NCBI GenBank assembly: GCA_030027265.1
Contig: JASENG010000002.1
Location: 310,001-374,000 of the forward strand
Source: Lysinibacillus fusiformis
GTDB taxonomy: Bacteria > Bacillota > Bacilli > Bacillales_A > Planococcaceae
DNA: 64,000 bases
Reading direction: 5' to 3'
The notes beneath the pieces are model-generated. The model searched no databases. It was not told the DNA's origin and saw only the letters and a list, made by a program, of their open reading frames with translations. The position numbers and the translations under genes are program-made. Positions 59,920-64,000 of this stretch are shown here, in pieces (within the stretch, counting starts at the first letter, position 1; each line of letters opens with the position of its first letter).

Positions 59920-60375
59920 TTATTTCGTAAATTGATGAATGAATTCCGTTATAATCGGTAAATCAGGAGGACTAATGTTAGAAGGAAGTTCGGTCAATTT
60001 AAAGAATTTCAATTCTTGAACCTCGCTTTCTTCTTTTCTTAATTCCCCTTCATAATCACGACAGATGTAGGCAGATACTACAACATACACCTCATCACCA
60101 TGAGGGTATTTATAATAGAATTGTTCCCCCGAGTAGACATTAAATAGCTCTAAACTGTTTGCAGATAGGCCGGTTTCTTCAAACAGCTCCCTTTTGGCGA
60201 CTTGTTCCAACGACTCTCCCAATTCCAATGAACCGCCAGCCAGCGCCCAGCAATTATTATCCTGGCGAAGCTGCAATAAAAGCCGGTTCTCTTTATCAAT
60301 TAAAATAACACAGGCTCCTGCCATTATGAGAGGCCTGCTTCCAACCAATTTTCTTAAATCCATTATATAGCCCAT
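59920..60375 (-). CDS. Nudix hydrolase
   Basis: 151 residues. The Nudix box GGSLELGESLEQVAKRELFEETG fits GX5EX7REUXEEXGU (split as GGSLELGESLEQVAK and RELFEETGL), preceded by NRLLLQLRQDNNCWALAGG. The remainder (SEVQELKFFKLTELPSNISP) is the usual C-terminal region of ADP-ribose/NDP-sugar type Bacillus Nudix enzymes. The substrate is not determined. AGGAGG is 7 bases from the ATG. Confidence 0.9.
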   Translation of the reverse strand: MGYIMDLRKLVGSRPLIMAGACVILIDKENRLLLQLRQDNNCWALAGGSLELGESLEQVAKRELFEETGLSANSLELFNVYSGEQFYYKYPHGDEVYVVVSAYICRDYEGELRKEESEVQELKFFKLTELPSNISPPDLPIITEFIHQFTK

Positions 60376-60403
60376 TATTTAGCCTCCTTCATCCACTGCT
60401 TAG

Positions 60404-60916
60404 CTAGTAATTTAGTGGATAGTGAATTTTCTCCAGCAGTACCTCTGCTTGCTTTATAAAAATATCCATATCGTTATGAATCGTTATGTTTAATCCTAAT
60501 TCTGCTTCACGCAGTATTTCTCGCAGCTCTTCAAAATTCCTTTTATCTTTTTCCGTTAAATTCACGAAGCTATATTCATCATTAGTTGGGTATTGATTCA
60601 ATCTCAAATATAACTTTTGTAAGATGACATCGTCTTTTTTTGAAAGGGTGCCTAATTGATTGCCCGTTGTTAGGCCCAGTGTAATTCCGTTCAGTACGTC
60701 CCCCAATTTAGCAGTTACCAATTTGGGTTCGGTCCAATTCGTTTCACTCTCATATGCGATTAAACCTTCCAGTTCGACCAAATTGCTTTGCACTTCCGTG
60801 ATAAGAACTTGCTCTTTCACGAAGTTCATCGTAAGTAGTCCCCACCCGACAAGAGCAAGAAGCAATACGTTCAGCCCTATTGAAATTCCAACGAAGATTT
60901 TTTTCTTTTTACTCAA
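60404..60916 (-). CDS. Membrane-anchored hypothetical protein
   Basis: GGGGGAG followed by TCGAAA and a TTG at 60916 gives 170 residues starting (M)SKKKKIFVGISIGLNVLLLAL, a signal-anchor sequence to about residue 27. The outer region is helical and polar (TEVQSNLVELEGLIAYESET, NFEELREILREAELGLNITI). No catalytic motif is visible. It precedes the Nudix gene by 28 bases, so the two may form a transcript. Confidence 0.72.
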   Translation of the reverse strand: MSKKKKIFVGISIGLNVLLLALVGWGLLTMNFVKEQVLITEVQSNLVELEGLIAYESETNWTEPKLVTAKLGDVLNGITLGLTTGNQLGTLSKKDDVILQKLYLRLNQYPTNDEYSFVNLTEKDKRNFEELREILREAELGLNITIHNDMDIFIKQAEVLLEKIHYPLNY

Positions 60917-61089
60917 TTTCGACTCCCCCTTCAAGAAAATTTTACCATAATTTAGTTGAAGGGATTTGGTTTAAAGGAAAAAGTATAGGTTATTTAAAAT
61001 GTGTCCGGTAAATTCTGGATTATGTCCAGAAAAATAAAACTCAGGTGTAATCGATTGAAAATGGGAACACTAGAAACAGGAGTGATTCT

Positions 61090-61752
61090 TTGAATACATT
61101 TATTTACTTCCTTCTCGTTTTTGGCTATCTTTGTTTCTTGATATGGGGTCTTATCCTTTCTAAAAGGAGCATGTTGGATTTCACCAGTGTGCTTTTACTC
61201 GTTATTGTTGGACTTGTTTATGATAATTTGATCATTGCACTAGGAAAGTTTATTGGCGGGGGAAAACTGCTTGAAGGGTTAAGTACTCTGCGTTACTGGT
61301 TACACGCACTCTTTACCCCTACACTTATTCTTTTTGCATGGAGTATTGGGGAGAATCTTGGTTTACCATGGGCCAAGAAGAAATTTTGGAAAGTGATCTT
61401 TAGTTTACTGACAGCAGGTTTAATTCTTTACGAACTTTTCACTTCAGTTATCGGACTAAAATTAAAGGCTAATGAAGATAATGGCATATTCACCTATGAA
61501 AGTATTGAATCAGTGAGTCCAGTCATGGTCATCCTGGTCACGCTAGTTCTCTTTATAATGGGCATTATTTTAGTGAAAAGGTTCCATTTTCCTTGGCTAT
61601 TAATTGGAACAGTCGTGATGATTTCAGGCAGTATAACAGCTGCTTGGATTAAGAACTTTCCTATTATGAATAGTTTGGAATTTCTTTTAATCCTTTCATT
61701 ACTTTTGACAAAGCGATATCAAGTTAGAGAGTCAGAAAAAATGAACACATAA
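61090..61752 (+). CDS. Polytopic membrane protein
   Basis: AGGAG 7 bases before a TTG at 61090 gives 220 residues with seven hydrophobic segments (about 3-23, 33-52, 70-88, 100-118, 140-160, 163-182 and 190-208). The TLRYWLHALFTPTLILFAW segment has a histidine and arginine inside the membrane region, and the protein ends in a charged tail (KRYQVRESEKMNT). I do not recognise a family. It has its own terminator, shared with the convergent uvsE gene. Confidence 0.7.
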   Translation: MNTFIYFLLVFGYLCFLIWGLILSKRSMLDFTSVLLLVIVGLVYDNLIIALGKFIGGGKLLEGLSTLRYWLHALFTPTLILFAWSIGENLGLPWAKKKFWKVIFSLLTAGLILYELFTSVIGLKLKANEDNGIFTYESIESVSPVMVILVTLVLFIMGIILVKRFHFPWLLIGTVVMISGSITAAWIKNFPIMNSLEFLLILSLLLTKRYQVRESEKMNT

Positions 61753-61764
61753 CTCTTCTCTATC

Positions 61765-61799
61765 AAAAAAGTCGTCTCTGCGTTTAAGACGACTTTTTT
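61765..61799. terminator. Bidirectional terminator
   Basis: AAAAAAGTCGTCT pairs perfectly with AGACGACTTTTTT, with T runs on both strands, between convergent genes ending at 61752 and 61827. Confidence 0.9.
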
Positions 61800-61826
61800 T
61801 GCACCGAAATCTTTAGAGGCAAATTG

Positions 61827-62792
61827 TTATTTTAGATAGAATGTGGATCCATCAATTATTTCCACATCATCTCTCTTGTTAATTTCTTTCATTAGTTTAA
61901 AAAGAGCTTCATCCTTCTTTTTAGCTTCAATCATGCAATCGATTTGGGGAACCGTCCCTTTGATTTCTTTTAAAAACCTAAAAAACATCTCCACATCTAC
62001 ATAATCCGAGTGATGACGAAATTCAGTCTCGCTTTTGGGACTTGAAATATGCATTTTGATGGGAAGCGGAGAATCTCTCCATGTACCCAAAACACGATCC
62101 CAATTTTCCTCCCAATGCTTATTTTGATGATGGGCAAGATGGTGATGGTAATCAAATACAAGCGGAATGCCTAGTTTTTCACATAAATAAAGCGTATCAT
62201 CCAGTGTAAATGATTTGTCATCATTTTCGAGCATAATCATCTTTTGAATACCTCTTGGTACATCCATCCAATTATCGACAAAACGCTCTAATGATTTTTC
62301 TGTTTCCTGATATCTCCCACCAACATGGAGCACACAACGATGAACAGCGTCGATTTTCATTCCCTTCAGCAATAAATGATGCAGTTTTAAGTTTTTGATG
62401 GAGTTTTTAAATACATCCTTTTTGTCAGAATTCAGAACTACAAAATGGTCTGGATGAAAGTCGATTCTTATGCTGTTTTTCGCTGCATACTCCCCCACTT
62501 CCCGCAACTTATCCTTGATTGGGCTCATGTAGTCCCAATCCAGAAGTGCTTCATGGGTGGCTAATGGAATTAGTCGCGACGTTAAACGGTAAAAGTGAAT
62601 TTCATGAAAGACATTATGCTTCAGAAGCCTGAGCGTATTTTCCAGGTTCGTTAGTGCGAGCTGTTCTAATTTGCGAATTGCCGCTTCCCGATCGTCAATT
62701 TTTTGAAATTGGGTAAAGGTCATCGTTTTGGATGGCGAAGCATTTTTCAGTTCCATACTCATCGCTACATAGCCTAATCGTATTAGTGTCAT
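61827..62792 (-). CDS. uvsE: UV damage endonuclease UvsE
   Basis: 321 residues starting MTLIRLGYVAMSMELKNA. The UvdE/UvsE TIM-barrel pattern is present: RLIPLATHEALLDWDYM, RIDFHPDHFVVLNS (metal-binding D-H), MIMLENDDKSFTLDDTLYL, IPLVFDYHHHLAHH with clustered histidines and KMHISSPKSETEFRHHSDYV. It nicks DNA 5' of pyrimidine dimers and other lesions, an alternative to photolyase and Uvr excision. It is monocistronic. Confidence 0.94.
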   Translation of the reverse strand: MTLIRLGYVAMSMELKNASPSKTMTFTQFQKIDDREAAIRKLEQLALTNLENTLRLLKHNVFHEIHFYRLTSRLIPLATHEALLDWDYMSPIKDKLREVGEYAAKNSIRIDFHPDHFVVLNSDKKDVFKNSIKNLKLHHLLLKGMKIDAVHRCVLHVGGRYQETEKSLERFVDNWMDVPRGIQKMIMLENDDKSFTLDDTLYLCEKLGIPLVFDYHHHLAHHQNKHWEENWDRVLGTWRDSPLPIKMHISSPKSETEFRHHSDYVDVEMFFRFLKEIKGTVPQIDCMIEAKKKDEALFKLMKEINKRDDVEIIDGSTFYLK

Positions 62793-62869
62793 CTTTCCAC
62801 CTCTACCTTAGTATGAAGAAAAGTGTCGGAAGTAACCATTGCTTCAAAAATCCTTTCTAAATAATTGAA

Positions 62870-62898
62870 AACAGCTTCGCTAATTTTGCTAAGCTGTT
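62870..62898 (-). terminator. Terminator of the SRPBCC gene
   Basis: AACAGCTT pairs with AAGCTGTT around CGCTAATTTTGCT, and the minus strand continues TTCAATTATTTAG. Confidence 0.7.
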
Positions 62899-62907
62899 AT
62901 TAACGGA

Positions 62908-63351
62908 CTAATGAACCAAGGATGCTCTTAAATCCGTAATCCCATATTCCAAATAAGCCTTTAAACATGTTAACGTATATACCCAGCCTTCTTTTTGACC
63001 GAGCATTTTGTTTACCACTTCTGGATCATGCTCTTGGAGTCCTGATTCCTTCACTTCTATAACAGTATTCTCAGTGTCCAATTCTTTTAGTGTGATAGTC
63101 ACCACTGTTTCTTCACCAGTTTCCCCGCCCCATGAAAACACGATTTTCTTGTTCTCTTGGACTTCCAATACATCGATAACACCTTCTGCATCGTATTCAT
63201 CGTATCTTAATGTAATCGACATACTCTGTTCCCATCTATCAGAGCTCGAGGAAAACCAGTAATTGCCGATTTTTTGGGGATCTACAATTGCCTCAATCAC
63301 TTCAGAAGCTGGTTTTCGTATTATCATTTTCGCCGTTATTTGCGTGTCCAT
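62908..63351 (-). CDS. SRPBCC (AHSA1-like) domain protein
   Basis: 147 residues starting MDTQITAKMIIRKPASEVIE. The START/SRPBCC cavity-fold pattern is visible: IVDPQKIGNYWFSSSSDRWE, EVQENKKIVFSWGGETGEET, NTVIEVKESGLQE and GQKEGWVYTLTCLKAYLEYG. These small proteins bind hydrophobic ligands or co-chaperone Hsp90; AHSA1-like members in Bacillales have unknown roles. The last helix with GWxxxLxxLKxYLE is the family ending. It stands alone. Confidence 0.9.
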   Translation of the reverse strand: MDTQITAKMIIRKPASEVIEAIVDPQKIGNYWFSSSSDRWEQSMSITLRYDEYDAEGVIDVLEVQENKKIVFSWGGETGEETVVTITLKELDTENTVIEVKESGLQEHDPEVVNKMLGQKEGWVYTLTCLKAYLEYGITDLRASLVH

Positions 63352-63618
63352 TACAGATCAACTCTCTTTTAAATTGTATTTTCCTACAATTCATTACTTC
63401 AACAAGTTCAGCTAGAATCCTTCTTAGGTTACATCTTGATATAGAAAATCGAGATGAATCACATATTAGAAGTTACAACACATACAAAGAAATAAGCTAA
63501 ATTAATAAAGCAAAAATAATGATTTTTGTGCTTTTTTTGTTTGACTTTCTCTAGGGAGATGGATAATTCAACAGATATAAGGTAAGATAGATTGTAAAGA
63601 AATGAAGGAGAGATACAC

Positions 63619-63726
63619 ATGTTCGATAATGTTGCAATAGGCATTTTAGAAACCCTGATCGTTTTAACAGTGGTAGTTGTTGTATTTGGAATCCCTCTAG
63701 CGGATACAATGCTTCGCAAAAAATAA
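63619..63726 (+). CDS. 35-residue single-pass membrane peptide
   Basis: GGAGAG before ATACAC and an ATG at 63619 opens MFDNVAIGILETLIVLTVVV, continuing VVFGIPLADTMLRKK to a TAA. One long hydrophobic segment (about residues 8-30) with a basic end suggests a membrane peptide. It is followed closely by a strong terminator, which supports expression. Too short for normal gene callers; I do not recognise the family. Confidence 0.6.
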   Translation: MFDNVAIGILETLIVLTVVVVVFGIPLADTMLRKK

Positions 63727-63745
63727 AGTGGCTGAGACAGTACCC

Positions 63746-63785
63746 AAAGACACATTTTTCTTGAGTAGAAAAATGGTGTCTTTTT
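63746..63785 (+). terminator. Terminator of the membrane peptide gene
   Basis: AAAGACACATTTTTC pairs with GAAAAATGGTGTCTTT with a one-base bulge and is followed by TTG after the T run (TTTTT). Confidence 0.85.
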
Positions 63786-63795
63786 GTTATAGGCA

Positions 63796-63950
63796 AAAAT
63801 TAATTTCCGCTTTGGATAAGCGCATCCATGGGTACGGCTAGAGCCTGCAGTCTCAGGCAACGTGCTGTTCCCGCAGGAAGCTTGGCTCTGTAGCGAAAGG
63901 CGCAGCCGAGAGCTACACTCCAATCAATTTATATCTTGTCAGATTTTTAT
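63796..63950. repeat. Possible degenerate copy of a Bacillaceae GC-rich intergenic repeat
   Basis: The stretch has a much higher GC content than its flanks and contains TTCCGCTTTGG, TTCCCGCAGGAAG and AGCGAAAGGCGCAGCCGAG, which recall the short GC-rich repeats scattered in Bacillus-type chromosomes. A second similar patch lies at about 2300-2360. Resemblance is by memory; no other full copy is in the window. Confidence 0.35.
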
Positions 63951-64000
63951 TGGGGGATTTCACTAGTTTTCTCTAAAATTCCCCTTCTGTCCCAACCTCT

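Noticed and set aside
63459-63923. 154-codon minus-strand frame at the right edge
   Set aside because: It runs through the terminator and the membrane peptide gene on the other strand, with no ribosome site and an implausible residue composition.

Overview
This window looks like chromosome of a low-GC, Gram-positive, spore-former-type Bacillales, probably a Planococcaceae relative (Lysinibacillus/Solibacillus/Sporosarcina type); that placement is inference. Supporting features are strong AGGAGG-type ribosome binding sites, frequent TTG/GTG starts, lipobox lipoproteins, KtrAB-type potassium uptake behind a c-di-AMP riboswitch, a SLAP-domain protein, a YunG-like protein and DUF4179 anti-sigma factors. 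I see no rRNA, tRNA, CRISPR array or prophage. One intact insertion sequence is present.

Layout. 1-7 kb: a partial AI-2E-type permease, the tRNA hydroxylase TrhO, a GyrI-like protein, a PAS-PAS-GGDEF-EAL protein, a SLAP protein and a decayed lipoprotein gene. 7-13.3 kb: a coherent cassette of a VTC-type polyphosphate polymerase, DUF4956 membrane protein, OmpR-type two-component system and a large DUF4353 lipoprotein. Two promoters in it share the same pair of 11-bp direct repeats at the same distance from the -10. 13.3-17.5 kb: small kinase, pyrophosphohydrolase, membrane and YunG-like genes, then a duplicated 184-bp intergenic repeat. 17.5-20 kb: ktrB-ktrA with its riboswitch. 20-25.3 kb: GNAT, two histidine phosphatases, a cupin, then small membrane, lipoprotein and immunity-like genes, one split by an in-frame amber codon. 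25.3-33.6 kb: LysE exporter with divergent XRE-cupin regulator, a two-micro-ORF transcription unit, an ECF sigma/anti-sigma pair, an apparently leaderless ArsR-type regulator and an AlkD-like glycosylase, with three copies of a ~200-bp repeat between genes.

33.8-41.9 kb is a complete malonate-utilisation locus. Regulator, mdcH, mdcA, mdcB, mdcC, a fused mdcD-mdcE and mdcG run on the minus strand, with the MadL-MadM transporter divergent. Two matching palindromic operators overlap both predicted start sites. MadLM imports malonate; MdcB and MdcG make and attach the prosthetic group of the carrier MdcC; MdcH primes it with malonyl; MdcA and MdcDE run the transfer/decarboxylation cycle.

42-47.8 kb: two tandemly duplicated Cache chemoreceptors, each with its own promoter region and terminator, and an orphan AAA ATPase. 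48-49.6 kb: an intact IS1182-type element with a 5-bp target duplication. 49.7-56.8 kb: MarR/MFS pair, phosphotransferase, DinB, candidate structured RNA, response-regulator remnant, nucleotidyltransferase, GNAT, lipoprotein and an HExxH protein. 57.06-57.69 kb: a striking array of 16 units at exactly 21-bp spacing. 57.7-64 kb: a second ECF/DUF4179 pair, Nudix, UvsE, an SRPBCC protein and a 35-residue membrane peptide.
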